DNA of 64,000 nt from Verrucomicrobiota bacterium (GTDB lineage Bacteria; Verrucomicrobiota; Verrucomicrobiia; Limisphaerales; UBA1319), in NCBI GenBank assembly GCA_022709905.1, contig JAKLHY010000004.1, positions 62,001-126,000 of the forward strand, in the 5' to 3' direction. Positions 53,832 to 63,498 of the stretch are shown piece by piece (the first letter of the stretch is position 1; each line of letters starts with the position of its first letter). Both the position numbers and the translations under genes were made by a program. The notes under the pieces are model-generated. The model had not been told where the DNA came from and did no database searches. It was given only the letters and a program-made list of their open reading frames with translations.

Positions 53832-56075
53832 TCATTCAGGGGTCACCTGCAGCCATCTCCGGCTGACGGTGGCCTCTTTTCGGTTTTGGTTATGGGGTTG
53901 GGCAACGGCTTTTAGCACTGCATTTCCCGAGCAGGAGGGAATCGGAAGGCTGATTTCATAGCGCTGTGCCCCCAAGCCATCGAGGGCAAAAGGGCGTTCT
54001 GACTTGACCAGTGTTCTGCCAGATTGGGTCTCGAGGGCGAGTGTCAAGGTTCCATGTGCTACTTCGGGTCTATCGTTGACCATCATGACCGTGAAGGATT
54101 GGGATTGTCCGGCCTGGAGTTTTGGCTGGAAAAAATTGATGTAAACGCCCAACGGCCTGAAGGCTTCACCAACATAGTCCTGGAAGGCCGGATCCAATTT
54201 GAGCTTCGTGACATCCTGGAAATGATCGGCGGTGTAGACACCTGGATAGCTGCAGGTCAGATAAACAAAGTGGATGATGCCGGCGTAGTGGCGGTGGGCG
54301 CGCCAGAATTCAGTTTTCGCGCCCAAAAGGTAGGCATACCAATCGAGACGCTGGCGGGCCGTGACGTTGGTGCCAATCAGTTGGGCGTAGACATTCTCGG
54401 TCAGGCGGGTCGGTGAACCATCCCGGTTGAGCCAGAGCCAGCCGTATTCGTTGATTAACGGTGGATTCTTGTCCGATGGCAGCGCTCCGGGTCGTGGTTT
54501 GCCATCCCGGGTTTCAAGATCGGTCATTTTAAAATTCAACGGCCCAAAGTAACCACTCGACATCAGGTAAGGATGATCTTCCACGGGATCATTTGGATCC
54601 GCAGGCGGATTGTAGCTGTTTTCCCACGGTCGATTGGACAGATCCAGAGGTCGGACAGCAGGAATGATCTTAGTGCCGAAGATATCGTCTTTGGTTTCGT
54701 TGTTGGCATCCCAGACGGCGACGCTTGGATGGTTCCAGTGATCCCGCATCCAGTCCCGGTATTGACGGATCATCTCATTGGCATCATGGGCGCGTGAATA
54801 GCCCTGATACCAGCCCGGGCCACCGGTCCAGACGAAGAACTCGTTCTGGATCAACAAGCCGACCTCGTCGCAGATTTCAAACCACCGGTCCGGAACCGGC
54901 CCGATGCAGAACCGGAAATAATTCCAGTGCATTTTTTTGGGCAAATCCCTGAGTAACTTGCGCACCCAGGCCTCTTTCCAGGGCAGATCCTGGCAGAGCG
55001 GATCTTCGAAGAAACGATGCAGGGTGATATTGGAACCGCGAAGGTAATAGACCTTGCCGTTGAGGTAGGCGCGCTGGGTCGTGGCATCGAATCGGAATTC
55101 CCGCATCCCGAACCGGGTCTCGATCGAGTCCCCTCCCGTGGTCGTTTCAAGCACATAGAGAAAAGGATCTTCGGGCGACCAAAGATGGGCCGCGGGGATC
55201 GAGAGGGTTTGAGCCATAATTTTTTCTTCCCCCGGTTGGAGCATCAGCGGCTCCGGATTCGAGACCGTCACCCGCCGGTTGCCTTTCCAGGTCTTCACGG
55301 TGTGCGCCAGGGTGGTGGTCACCGATTTTGTCGAATGATTTTTGACTCGAGTCTGGATGAGAATTTCGCCAGTGGAAATCCTGGGCGCGACTTGAAGAGT
55401 CTCGATCACGGGATTGTCGCTGTAAATCAGCGAAACGCTGTCATATATGCCCGGGGTCCATTTGATTTTCTCGAAGTCCGATCCTGTAGGATAATTATCG
55501 GGCAGGACGGCGGGATGCGCCCCAATCCGAATGATCAGCGTATTCTCGCTGTTCCAATGAATGGCCTTATTGAGGTCAAATAGGCTGGCGGTAAAACAAC
55601 CGGCATACTCACCGAGCTTCTGGCCGTTTAGCCACACGGCGGTTCCGAACTGGGCCTTATTGATCTTCAACAAGGCGACCGATCGTTCTGCTGGCGCCTT
55701 GAACGTCCGGTAATACCAGAAGTAATCACGATCCTGATCGACCTTGCCCGCCCAGTAGTTCGTCAGCCATTCCGCCGGGGAAAGCTTCGAGCGGATCCGA
55801 TTGGCCAATTGTTCCCGGCTCAAGAAAGCGTCTACCCGAGGAAAGGCCGGCTGGGCCAAATTCGCCAAACCAGGAACGGGGACTGTTCGGGAAAAGTGCG
55901 CCGGGATTTCAGAGGGCGATTTGCCATCCGCGATTCTCCAGGCGCCATCCATCGGGACCACGGTCCTTCCAGCCAGCGCGTCCATAACAAACAGGAGAGG
56001 CAGAATGAGTCCAAGAACCCAATACCAACGCAAGAGCGCTCGGCGTTCATTAGACAAGATTGTTTTTGAGTTCAT
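53832..56075 (-). CDS. Glycoside hydrolase family 2 protein (exported)
   Basis: A 747-residue protein with an N-terminal hydrophobic signal (WYWVLGLILPLLFVMDALAG). A sugar-binding jelly roll (about 100-230; WYYRTFKAPAERSVALLKIN, GTAVWLNGQKLGEYAGCF), an Ig-like domain (230-340) and a TIM barrel (340-620) follow. The acid/base Glu is in HPSVAVWDANNETKD and the nucleophile candidate in PLINEYGWLW. Family 2 enzymes cleave beta-galactosides, beta-mannosides or beta-glucuronides; the specificity is unclear because the usual WSLGNE is WDANNE here. GGAG precedes the start. It lies 43 bases after the GH5 gene, so the two are probably co-transcribed. Confidence 0.88.
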   Translation of the reverse strand: MNSKTILSNERRALLRWYWVLGLILPLLFVMDALAGRTVVPMDGAWRIADGKSPSEIPAHFSRTVPVPGLANLAQPAFPRVDAFLSREQLANRIRSKLSPAEWLTNYWAGKVDQDRDYFWYYRTFKAPAERSVALLKINKAQFGTAVWLNGQKLGEYAGCFTASLFDLNKAIHWNSENTLIIRIGAHPAVLPDNYPTGSDFEKIKWTPGIYDSVSLIYSDNPVIETLQVAPRISTGEILIQTRVKNHSTKSVTTTLAHTVKTWKGNRRVTVSNPEPLMLQPGEEKIMAQTLSIPAAHLWSPEDPFLYVLETTTGGDSIETRFGMREFRFDATTQRAYLNGKVYYLRGSNITLHRFFEDPLCQDLPWKEAWVRKLLRDLPKKMHWNYFRFCIGPVPDRWFEICDEVGLLIQNEFFVWTGGPGWYQGYSRAHDANEMIRQYRDWMRDHWNHPSVAVWDANNETKDDIFGTKIIPAVRPLDLSNRPWENSYNPPADPNDPVEDHPYLMSSGYFGPLNFKMTDLETRDGKPRPGALPSDKNPPLINEYGWLWLNRDGSPTRLTENVYAQLIGTNVTARQRLDWYAYLLGAKTEFWRAHRHYAGIIHFVYLTCSYPGVYTADHFQDVTKLKLDPAFQDYVGEAFRPLGVYINFFQPKLQAGQSQSFTVMMVNDRPEVAHGTLTLALETQSGRTLVKSERPFALDGLGAQRYEISLPIPSCSGNAVLKAVAQPHNQNRKEATVSRRWLQVTPE

Positions 56076-56118
56076 TAATTATCTCCATGGTTGTGGTCAA
56101 TAGTTTTCTTATACTCTC

Positions 56119-57621
56119 TTAATACTCGAGGTATTCCCGCAAGAGATTGAGCATCTGGCGGTCGAGCTTGTGGCCGCGCCAGTCTTCATACGCGACATCC
56201 GAACGGCCGCTGTCCAGGATGCCAAAGCTGCCCCGGAAATTCCACAAGGCCCACCCAAACCGCGCCTGTTTCCACTGCTCCAGCCAGCTTCTCATCCAGG
56301 CCAGCGCGACCGGATGCGGTGTCTTGTTGAAACAACCCCACTCGCCCACAAACACCGTCTCGCCCTGTGCTGCAATCTCGCGCCATGGCTTGAGGTAATC
56401 CACCAGGGTCTGGTCGGCCGCCTCTCCATCAGGAGGCGATAAACTGCCGTCGGCGGTGACTGGATGGCGGCTCTGTTTGCGGCCCCAGGACATGTCGGCG
56501 CCATGCGCGCGCGGTTCGCGGTCCGGCGGGCGAATGCCCAGTTCGCTGAAGCTCAACCAATCGCCCTCCACGTTCTCGAACGTTATTTCCCGGGCAACTT
56601 GAGTCAACACAGCCTTGAATCGTCGTTCGGCGGCTGGTTCATGATAAGTCCAGCCGGCATCCGACTTCACAGCCTTCCAGTCACTCGGATTTGCCATGGG
56701 ATTGAAGTGTTCTTCAGCAATGACTTTTCCGTCGGCTCGAGCCTGGATGAGGGCTTTGGCCGAGAGTTGATTGAGTTTTAACGTGATTTCGGTTCCCGAC
56801 TTGAAACTTCCCTCGAGCACCAAGGCGGACTTGAGATCCGGCTTGGCAGATCCGTAAAGATAACCTGCGAGCTTGACGGGCGGCCACGCCGGCTCTGGCC
56901 ATTGATCCGAACCTCGCATCCAACTCGCTTTATAATGTGAAATCGTGGCCGGATGATAGCCGCGTGTTGCCTGGATGACGTTCGTATACTTGAGGAATTC
57001 GGCGATGGCCTGGCTGCCCACATTGTTGCCATCCACGATAATGAGCCGGTTCGGGTCTTCCTTATGAATGGCTTCGATCGTTCGGCAATTGACCCGGAGG
57101 TAGTTCTCGCGCGTGTTGCGAGTCGGTTCATTCAGCAAATTAAAGCTCAGCCGATCCGACGGGATCGAACGGTAGCGTTTGGCGAACATCACCCAATGGC
57201 CCACAAAGGCGTCCTGGGCCGAGGGATCGGTCCAGAGGTCGGCGGCTTCGGCGGGTGGATTGATGCAGAAGCCCGGGGCGCGGTGCAGATTGATGCAAAC
57301 GTGGATCCCATGCTTCGCCCCGAACTCGATCGCCTGGTCAATCTCGGCAAGCGCCGATTCCCGAAATTTCAACCAGTCATTCGTTTCCGTGTAACACCGG
57401 TAATCCATCGGAAGACGAACGAAATTGAAGCCGAGTTCGGCGATCCATTTGAAGTCGTCTTCCTTGAACGGCGCGTTGCCCCGCAACGTAAATTTTTCCA
57501 GCAGGTTGAATCCTCTCCATTGCGCGGGATCCACAGGAGCGCTCTTCCGGGCATCGGCCGAAAGAACGTTGAGACTCAGGCCGATCAACCCTGCGAGAAT
57601 CGACATCAGTGTTCTCTTCAT
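56119..57621 (-). CDS. Glycoside hydrolase family 5-like protein with inserted beta-sandwich
   Basis: About 500 residues with a signal peptide (MKRTLMSILAGLIGLSLNVLSA). The barrel has RGFNLLEKF, LGFNFVRLPMDYRCY, HGIHVCINLHRAPGFC, acid/base Glu in LSFNLLNEPTRNT, RLIIVDGNN, and nucleophile Glu in ETVFVGEWGCFNK. Between the last barrel part with GYHPATISHYK and the nucleophile strand there is an insertion of about 150 residues rich in beta-strands (LKSALVLEGSFKSGTEITLK, ADGKVIAEEHFNP), perhaps a carbohydrate-binding module. Likely endo-beta-glucanase or mannanase activity in the periplasm or outside. In one direction with the pseudopilin upstream and GH2 downstream. Confidence 0.9.
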   Translation of the reverse strand: MKRTLMSILAGLIGLSLNVLSADARKSAPVDPAQWRGFNLLEKFTLRGNAPFKEDDFKWIAELGFNFVRLPMDYRCYTETNDWLKFRESALAEIDQAIEFGAKHGIHVCINLHRAPGFCINPPAEAADLWTDPSAQDAFVGHWVMFAKRYRSIPSDRLSFNLLNEPTRNTRENYLRVNCRTIEAIHKEDPNRLIIVDGNNVGSQAIAEFLKYTNVIQATRGYHPATISHYKASWMRGSDQWPEPAWPPVKLAGYLYGSAKPDLKSALVLEGSFKSGTEITLKLNQLSAKALIQARADGKVIAEEHFNPMANPSDWKAVKSDAGWTYHEPAAERRFKAVLTQVAREITFENVEGDWLSFSELGIRPPDREPRAHGADMSWGRKQSRHPVTADGSLSPPDGEAADQTLVDYLKPWREIAAQGETVFVGEWGCFNKTPHPVALAWMRSWLEQWKQARFGWALWNFRGSFGILDSGRSDVAYEDWRGHKLDRQMLNLLREYLEY

Positions 57622-57749
57622 GGACCCATTAAACCAGAGAAAGCCTTCCATTCGATAGGAGTTTTTGCCCGCATTTCCCGAAGGCACGCCCGAGCCGGCC
57701 CTGGGGCGGTTGACAAACGCCGGGCGTTGAACGGGCCCGCGTCACCACA

Positions 57750-58580
57750 CTAGCGGTTGCCGGCGCGCTGGAGGGGGTCCCAAAGACGGGAGTTGATGAG
57801 GGATTGAGCGCCGCCGGAATATGGATCGCGGGGGGGGTTGATGTTGGCGTCGCGGCGGGCTTCCGAGTGACCGTCGTTAAACACGGCCACGCCGGTGCCT
57901 TTATGCCGGTTTGGATCGATGCCTTCAAAGCCCCGGGTGCTCGAGTTTTTGGCATCCATGCATGCGGCGGGCCACCAGAGGCTGCTGCTCCACATTCCAT
58001 CCGCCTTGGGCATGGCATCGCCGATGGCCACATTATCCGCCGGCGCCAAAATGCTCGAACGCTTGAACCAGGGACGGGTGTCGAACTTGATGCCTCCCGC
58101 CGTGACCGCATCCGAAAGATACGGCCACAAGGCGAGAAAATAGCTGTTAATCCCATAACCCACTTTGTGGGCATCGAACTTCCATTCCCAGGCCACTCCG
58201 CTGTCGAGGCGCTTGCCTTTGATGCTGGGACAACGAAAGAGGTTCGATTGATTCCGGGCATAGCCCACAATGGTAGTGCCCCACCAATTGGTGCGGGACG
58301 GAGGTTCGTCGGCGTTGTTCAGCCCGTGATTGCGGTGCGCGGGAAAAGTGTCGTTGTTTTCGTCGGTGTAAAACTGCAGGAACAGGCTGACTTGCCGCAG
58401 ATTGTTCATGCAGGTGATGCGATTGCCTTTCTCCTTGGCCTTGGCAAGCGCGGGAAGCAGCATGCCGGCCAGAATGGCAATGATCGCAATGACCACCAAA
58501 AGTTCGATGAGTGTGAATCCCCTTTGCGGGTGCAGGTTCCGAACAGGCCGGTGAAACCATCGACTATCGTTGCCACTCAT
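57750..58580 (-). CDS. Type II secretion-like pseudopilin, H-X9-DG type (2)
   Basis: About 276 residues. The same prepilin leader ([18 protein letters not shown], then [20 protein letters not shown]) and H-X9-DG motif ([17 protein letters not shown]) as the first pseudopilin, with a Trp/Asn-rich variable middle. The start at MSGNDSRW follows GGAGAT closely; a longer frame adds 22 residues. It lies 128 bases upstream of the GH5 gene in the same direction, so it may be exported with or alongside these glycosidases. Confidence 0.92.
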   Translation of the reverse strand: MSGNDSRWFHRPVRNLHPQRGFTLIELLVVIAIIAILAGMLLPALAKAKEKGNRITCMNNLRQVSLFLQFYTDENNDTFPAHRNHGLNNADEPPSRTNWWGTTIVGYARNQSNLFRCPSIKGKRLDSGVAWEWKFDAHKVGYGINSYFLALWPYLSDAVTAGGIKFDTRPWFKRSSILAPADNVAIGDAMPKADGMWSSSLWWPAACMDAKNSSTRGFEGIDPNRHKGTGVAVFNDGHSEARRDANINPPRDPYSGGAQSLINSRLWDPLQRAGNR

Positions 58581-58997
58581 ATCTCCATCTCCGATGACGG
58601 GGTTGTCGTCCTCCTCTCTTCCATTGAGGGGAAGAGACAATCCCAAACGTGGTCAGAAATGTGGCTTAACATGCCCGAACCGGGATTGGAGTTCAACCCT
58701 TAAGGTGACATCCTGAACCGCAAATGAGCGAGTTCGTTTTATGCCCAAGGGATGCCTGGAACGAATGCCAGGTGGACTGGCGTTCAATACCTCGGTATGC
58801 CGTGATACTTTTGAACTTGTTAGAAACCGCGAATGGACGCCAATCAACGTGAATACTCAGCAGGCCGCCAGATGGGCCACAGAGGAATGGCCACAAAAGG
58901 CACAAAAGACATAAAGACATTTTTGAGGCTATGCACCTGTCTTCTATCCTGGGGAGTCCCCTGGAGAAGCCGGCTTCGGGCTGATCGGCCGCGGAGG
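58581..58997. other. Intergenic region carrying dispersed repeats
   Basis: No supported gene. It holds a short copy of the CTGAACCGCAAAT word near 58713, a longer copy of the dispersed repeat at 58825, and then a ATGGCCACAAAAGGCACAAA stretch near 58891, a kind of sequence often mis-annotated as tiny Lys-rich proteins. Confidence 0.5.
58825..58854 (+). repeat. Dispersed repeat, 'AACCGCGAATGGACGCCAAT' type, copy 1
   Basis: A 30-base unit matching the unit that starts at 59981 except for a few bases. Both copies are followed by a similar CAGCAGGCC word. Confidence 0.6.
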
Positions 58998-59855
58998 CTA
59001 TCCCAGGAGCCTGCGGGCGTAATCCGCATTCCGTTTCACATCGGCCACAGGATCTTTCGAGGGGGCCGAGGTTTCCAGGACAATCCAGCCCCGATACTGG
59101 ATTTCCTTGATGGCGGCAACAATCGGCTCGAATTTGACTTGGCCGTTCTCGAGGTAGTTGGGGCCGTTTTTAAAATGAATCTGGACGACGCGTTCCTTGA
59201 GAAACCGTAATTCGGCCGGAACGTCGTAGCCTTTGGTCGCGCCGGTATTGAAAACGTCGTAATACATCTGGACTGATTCGTGGTTAATGCGGTCCAGAAT
59301 ACGAGCGTTTTGTTCGGCATTCAGATAGTTCTCGATGGCCAGAATCACACCGGCGTCCCGAGCCCGGGGAGCGGCCGCTTTGAGCCGTTGAACGACCACG
59401 TCAACCGCGGCGTCCTTCAGTTTGCCGTTGCCATCCAGCAGATCTCCGTTGCCGAAGAAGGCCACCAGGATTACGCGGGCGCCCAGGTCGCGGGCCGCAT
59501 CGATGCTCTGCTCCAGCCAAGCCGGCCCTCGCGGATCGGAGGCCAGCGGATACTCGTTCAGCAGCCCCATCATCAACGAACAGATCGAGAGACCGGTCTG
59601 ACTCATCTGCTCACGGTATTTTTGGCGCACCGCCGGATCGGCGATGGACAGACGATCCGCCGCTCCGCCCACTCCCACTTCCACGCCGTCCAGGCCAGCC
59701 TTCTTGGCTTGATCGAGGTTGACCACGCATGCCCCAATCCGAATCGCCGGCGTGGCGGAGGTTGAGTTCTGCGCTGCATTCAAGGAGTTCAGCCAAGGGA
59801 TCCCGGCAACGGCGGTCGTGGCCTGGGCGAGGAAAGTTCGGCGATTCATGTTCAT
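58998..59855 (-). CDS. Sugar phosphate isomerase/epimerase-like protein with Tat-type signal
   Basis: A 285-residue TIM barrel protein of the AP endonuclease 2/xylose isomerase-like family. The N-terminus MNMNRRTFLAQATTAVAG has the twin-arginine pattern and a hydrophobic stretch ending near SLNAAQ, so it is probably exported folded. Barrel marks: GLDGVEVGVGG, GLSICSLMMGLLN, GVILAIENYLNAEQ, MYYDVFNTGAT, VQIHFKNGPNYLENGQ and GWIVLETSAP. Glu and Asp/His metal ligands are present. Periplasmic action on a free sugar or derivative is likely. Divergent from the GH116 gene, which is also Tat-type. Confidence 0.88.
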   Translation of the reverse strand: MNMNRRTFLAQATTAVAGIPWLNSLNAAQNSTSATPAIRIGACVVNLDQAKKAGLDGVEVGVGGAADRLSIADPAVRQKYREQMSQTGLSICSLMMGLLNEYPLASDPRGPAWLEQSIDAARDLGARVILVAFFGNGDLLDGNGKLKDAAVDVVVQRLKAAAPRARDAGVILAIENYLNAEQNARILDRINHESVQMYYDVFNTGATKGYDVPAELRFLKERVVQIHFKNGPNYLENGQVKFEPIVAAIKEIQYRGWIVLETSAPSKDPVADVKRNADYARRLLG

Positions 59856-60327
59856 AAACTGAGCAGATATGACCCTTTAATTACTCCAAAGACCAAGGGT
59901 TATGTTGAACCAAAGCTAAAGCGCGAGGGATTCGCCGTCAAGCCGTAGACGCAGCCCCAAAACCGCGCATAAAATTACTGAACCGCGAATGAACGCCAAT
60001 TAACGCGAATCACAGCAGGCCAAACACGGAGGGCCTGAAGTGCTGTCAACATCGATGGAGTGTCTGGAACCGTGCGACAGCCGGCACGGCGGGATAAATC
60101 CTGCGCTTCGTTCCAGCCGGGGCGCGGAATTTTTTCCGCAAAGCGATTCAGCCGACAGGATACCTCGCGATTGATTCGCGTCCATTGGCGTCCATTGGCG
60201 GTTAAGTCGATTGATTTGCGGTTCAGGGGCGGTTTTCCGACGTTGCAGACAGACTGACTTAGGCGCACACTCCATCCCAAACCAAATGCATGGCATCGTG
60301 CGTCGCATGCCAGGGAAACGAGCATTT
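59856..60327. other. Intergenic region between divergent Tat-exported genes
   Basis: No supported gene. About half of it (59978-60226) is a unit bounded by inverted copies of the dispersed repeat. The remaining ends must hold both promoters; no clear -35/-10 pair was found. Confidence 0.5.
59978..60226. repeat. 249-base unit bounded by inverted dispersed repeats
   Basis: The left end (33 bases) starts CTGAACCGCGAATGAACGCC. The right end, read in reverse, starts CTGAACCGCAAATCAATCG and then repeats CCGCCAATGGACGCC and ACGCGAATCAATCGC. The inside shows no reading frame of note. It has the form of a miniature element or a repeat pair. Confidence 0.55.
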
Positions 60328-63300
60328 ATGAATCAACACCCCAATCCCGATTGTCCACGAAAACTGAACCTCGATCTGAATCGAAGGGATTTTGTCCGTT
60401 GGCTTAGCATGGGAACCACAGCCGCGTTTTCCCAACCATGGATGGCGATGGCGGGACCCTTTTCTCGAGAGGATTTCACCCGCCTGGTTCCGGAGGACAA
60501 GAAGCTCCGCCCCGAATGGGTAAAGTCACTGTTCGAACGCGGTCAAAGGGCGGTCTATCGAGGATCGGATCTCGAGAAGATCGGCATGCCTATTGGAGGG
60601 CTTTGCTGTGGACAGGTGTATCTGGGCGGAGATGGCGGGCTTTGGCATTGGGACATCTTCAACCGGCGTATCGCCACGGGCGCCGAACACTATGCCAAGC
60701 CGATGCCCGTCCAGTCGCCCTTTTCGCAAGGTTTTGCCTTGCGCGTCAGGCAAGCTGGCCAAACCCGGGATCGAATCTTGAATCGCACGGATTGGCGTGA
60801 GGTCTCCTTCACAGGCGAGTATCCCATCGGGTATGTGGAATACCGCGATGACCTTTGTCCGGTGGGGGTTACCCTCCAGGCCTTCTCGCCGTTCATCCCT
60901 CTGAATGTTGAGGATTCCTCATTGCCGGCCACTCTCCTGGACTTCACGGTCCGGAATCTAAGCAACGCTGAGGTGGAAGTCGAACTGGCTGGCTGGATCG
61001 AGAATGCCATTTGCCTGCATAGCGGCCAATCACGAGAGGGCTTTCGCCGAAATCGCCTAACCTACCGGCCACAGTTCACTTTTCTGGAGTGCAGCGCCGG
61101 ATCCGCGCCTCCTGAATCACCGACGGAAAGACCAGACATTGTTTTCGATAATTTCGAGGAGGCAACTTACCGCAATTGGTCCGTCACCGGCACCGCATTC
61201 GGCAGAGGGCCAGTCGAGCAGTCCCAGATCCCCGATTACCAAGGCCAGGTGGGCGGACTCGGCCAAAGAGTGGTCAATTCCCACGCCTCAGCGCCCGGTT
61301 CCGATGTAAGCACTCGAGATGACGCTCAAGGCAGCATGCTCAGCCGCTCGTTTGTTCTGGAACGTCACTACATCACGTTCCTCATTGGCGGAGGCGCTCA
61401 CGCGGAAAAGACCTGCATGAACCTGATCGTAAACGACCAGGTCGTGCTCAGCGCCACCGGCGCCAACGATAATCGCATGAAGCCAATATCCTGGGATGTC
61501 CGGCGATGGAGCGGCCAGAAAGCCCAACTCCAGATTGTCGATAACCAGTCGGGCGGTTGGGGCAATATTGGCATCGATGACATCGTTCTGAGCGACCGGC
61601 CGCGCGTGCCCCTGGGGCCGTTGGCTGGGGAACCGGATTTCGGCACCATGGGACTGGCCCTGTTGAATCCTCAACCGGAAGATTTCGACGCAGCGGAACT
61701 GCCGAACAATGGAATTCCCAAGGGCATCTTCTCGCCAACCTCAAGCACTGCCAGGAAATACGTCACCCGGCCTTTCGGAAAATCCCTGGTGGGATCGATT
61801 GGGCGCAAACTGAAACTCGCCGCTGGGCAATCGGCTAAAGCAACTTTCGTCCTGACCTGGCATCTGCCCAATCTCAAGATGGACCGACTTCCTCCCGGCC
61901 GAGCCTATGCGGCGCGGTTCAACGGGGCATTGGATGTCGCCGCCTACATTGCCAGCGAGATCCACCGTCTCAGCAGCCAAACTCGTTTGTGGCACGACAC
62001 CTGGTATGACAGCACGCTGCCCTACTGGTTCCTCGATCGAACGTTCCTGAACACCTCGATTCTGGCGACCTCGACCTGTTATCGGTTTGCGAACGGACGG
62101 TTCTACGCCTGGGAAGGCGTGGGTTGCTGCGAAGGCACCTGCGGTCATGTCTGGCAATACGCCCAGGCCATGGCCCGCCTGTTTCCGGAACTCGAACGTA
62201 TCACCCGCGCACAAGTCGATTTCGGCCTTGCCCTGCAGCCGGACGGCGCCATCCATTTCCGGGGCGAATTCAATAACATCCCGGCTGTGGATGGCCAGGC
62301 GGGCACCATACTCCGCGCCCTCCGTGAACACCAAATGTCCGCCAACCGTCTCTTCCTGGAACAGAATTGGACTGGGATTAAGAAAGCCCTTCAATGGCTC
62401 ATCGCCAAGGATATCAACGATGACGGGCTGATTGAAGACAACCAGCACAATACCCTCGATACCGATTGGTACGGACCCGTAGCCTGGCTGAGCGGCCTCT
62501 ACCTGGCCGCCCTCCTGGCCGGGGAACAGATGGCCACGGAAATGCGTGATGACGAATTCGCCAAACATTGCCGCGCCATTTTTAATCGAGGCACGCTCAA
62601 CATCGTCGCTCGCCTGTTTGATGACGGGTATTTCATCAACAAACCCGATCCCAAACGCCCCGAAACCATTAATTCCGGCACAGGCTGCCACATCGATCAA
62701 GTCATGGGTCAAAGCTGGGCCTTTCAGGTCGGATTGCCCCGGGTGTTGCCGATCGAGGAAACTTTGTCCGCGCTGCGTTCTTTGTGGCGCTGCAATTTTA
62801 CGCCGGATGTCGGACCGTATCGCAAGGCTTATCTGCCGGGCCGATGGTATGCCATGGCTGGCGAGGCGGGCTTGCTGATGTGCACCTTTCCCCGCACCGA
62901 TTGGGACTACGCTCAGGCCAAAGGCAAAGGTCCCGACTGGGCCGCGGGTTACTTCAACGAGTGCATGAACGGTTTCGAATACCAGGTGGCCGGGCACATG
63001 ATCTGGGAAGGCCTGCTGCTCGAAGGCATGGCCATCGCCCGAGCCGTTCACGATCGCTATCATCCTTCCCGGCGCAATCCCTGGAACGAGGTCGAGTGCG
63101 GTGATCACTATGCCAGGTCCATGGCCAGCTATGGCGTGTTCCTGGCGGCGTGCGGCTATGAATACCACGGACCCCAGGGGTATCTGGCCTTCGCCCCGCG
63201 CCTCACTCCGGAGAGCTATCGCGCGGCATTCACCACCGCTGAAGGTTGGGGATCATTCAGCCAAACGATCGAGGCCAGCCGGCAGATGGAAATCATCAAG

Positions 63301-63498
63301 ATCGTCTATGGCCATCTCAACCTGAAAACACTCGCGTTTCAGGTCGCCGGCAGCCAAACGATCGGGAACTCGGAAATAAAGCTTGACGGGAAACCAGTGG
63401 CCCACCAACGAATCCAAAAAGACCAACGCATGCGGTTGGAACTGTCGGAGCCTGTGCTGATCACCGCGGGGCATCAACTGGAAATCGTGCTGGCTTAA
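60328..63498 (+). CDS. Glycoside hydrolase family 116 (GBA2-like beta-glucosidase), Tat-exported
   Basis: About 1056 residues. A Tat-like signal (LNRRDFVRWLSMGTTAAF) precedes the N-terminal beta-sandwich (IGMPIGGLCCGQVYLGGDGG, LWHWDIFNRR). The (alpha/alpha)6 catalytic domain has nucleophile Glu in YAWEGVGCCEGTCGHVWQYA and the acid/base region DGLIEDNQHNTLDTDWYGP, then CHIDQVMGQSWA and GFEYQVAGHMIWEGL. A foreign beta-sandwich of about 160 residues (near 270-430; DIVFDNFEEATYRNWSVTGT, NSHASAPG, ITFLIGGGAHAEK, GWGNIGIDDIVLSD) is inserted in the N-terminal part; the same module is known next to GH32 domains. Starts at 60307 or 60211 are also in frame. Its 3' end overlaps the convergent phosphatidyltransferase gene. 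Confidence 0.93.
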   Translation: MNQHPNPDCPRKLNLDLNRRDFVRWLSMGTTAAFSQPWMAMAGPFSREDFTRLVPEDKKLRPEWVKSLFERGQRAVYRGSDLEKIGMPIGGLCCGQVYLGGDGGLWHWDIFNRRIATGAEHYAKPMPVQSPFSQGFALRVRQAGQTRDRILNRTDWREVSFTGEYPIGYVEYRDDLCPVGVTLQAFSPFIPLNVEDSSLPATLLDFTVRNLSNAEVEVELAGWIENAICLHSGQSREGFRRNRLTYRPQFTFLECSAGSAPPESPTERPDIVFDNFEEATYRNWSVTGTAFGRGPVEQSQIPDYQGQVGGLGQRVVNSHASAPGSDVSTRDDAQGSMLSRSFVLERHYITFLIGGGAHAEKTCMNLIVNDQVVLSATGANDNRMKPISWDVRRWSGQKAQLQIVDNQSGGWGNIGIDDIVLSDRPRVPLGPLAGEPDFGTMGLALLNPQPEDFDAAELPNNGIPKGIFSPTSSTARKYVTRPFGKSLVGSIGRKLKLAAGQSAKATFVLTWHLPNLKMDRLPPGRAYAARFNGALDVAAYIASEIHRLSSQTRLWHDTWYDSTLPYWFLDRTFLNTSILATSTCYRFANGRFYAWEGVGCCEGTCGHVWQYAQAMARLFPELERITRAQVDFGLALQPDGAIHFRGEFNNIPAVDGQAGTILRALREHQMSANRLFLEQNWTGIKKALQWLIAKDINDDGLIEDNQHNTLDTDWYGPVAWLSGLYLAALLAGEQMATEMRDDEFAKHCRAIFNRGTLNIVARLFDDGYFINKPDPKRPETINSGTGCHIDQVMGQSWAFQVGLPRVLPIEETLSALRSLWRCNFTPDVGPYRKAYLPGRWYAMAGEAGLLMCTFPRTDWDYAQAKGKGPDWAAGYFNECMNGFEYQVAGHMIWEGLLLEGMAIARAVHDRYHPSRRNPWNEVECGDHYARSMASYGVFLAACGYEYHGPQGYLAFAPRLTPESYRAAFTTAEGWGSFSQTIEASRQMEIIKIVYGHLNLKTLAFQVAGSQTIGNSEIKLDGKPVAHQRIQKDQRMRLELSEPVLITAGHQLEIVLA

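Noticed and set aside
60060..60325. Short frames inside the 249-base repeat unit
   Set aside because: Their translations are typical of repeats mis-called as genes (NGRQWTRINRE, VNWRSFAVQ) and differ on each strand.
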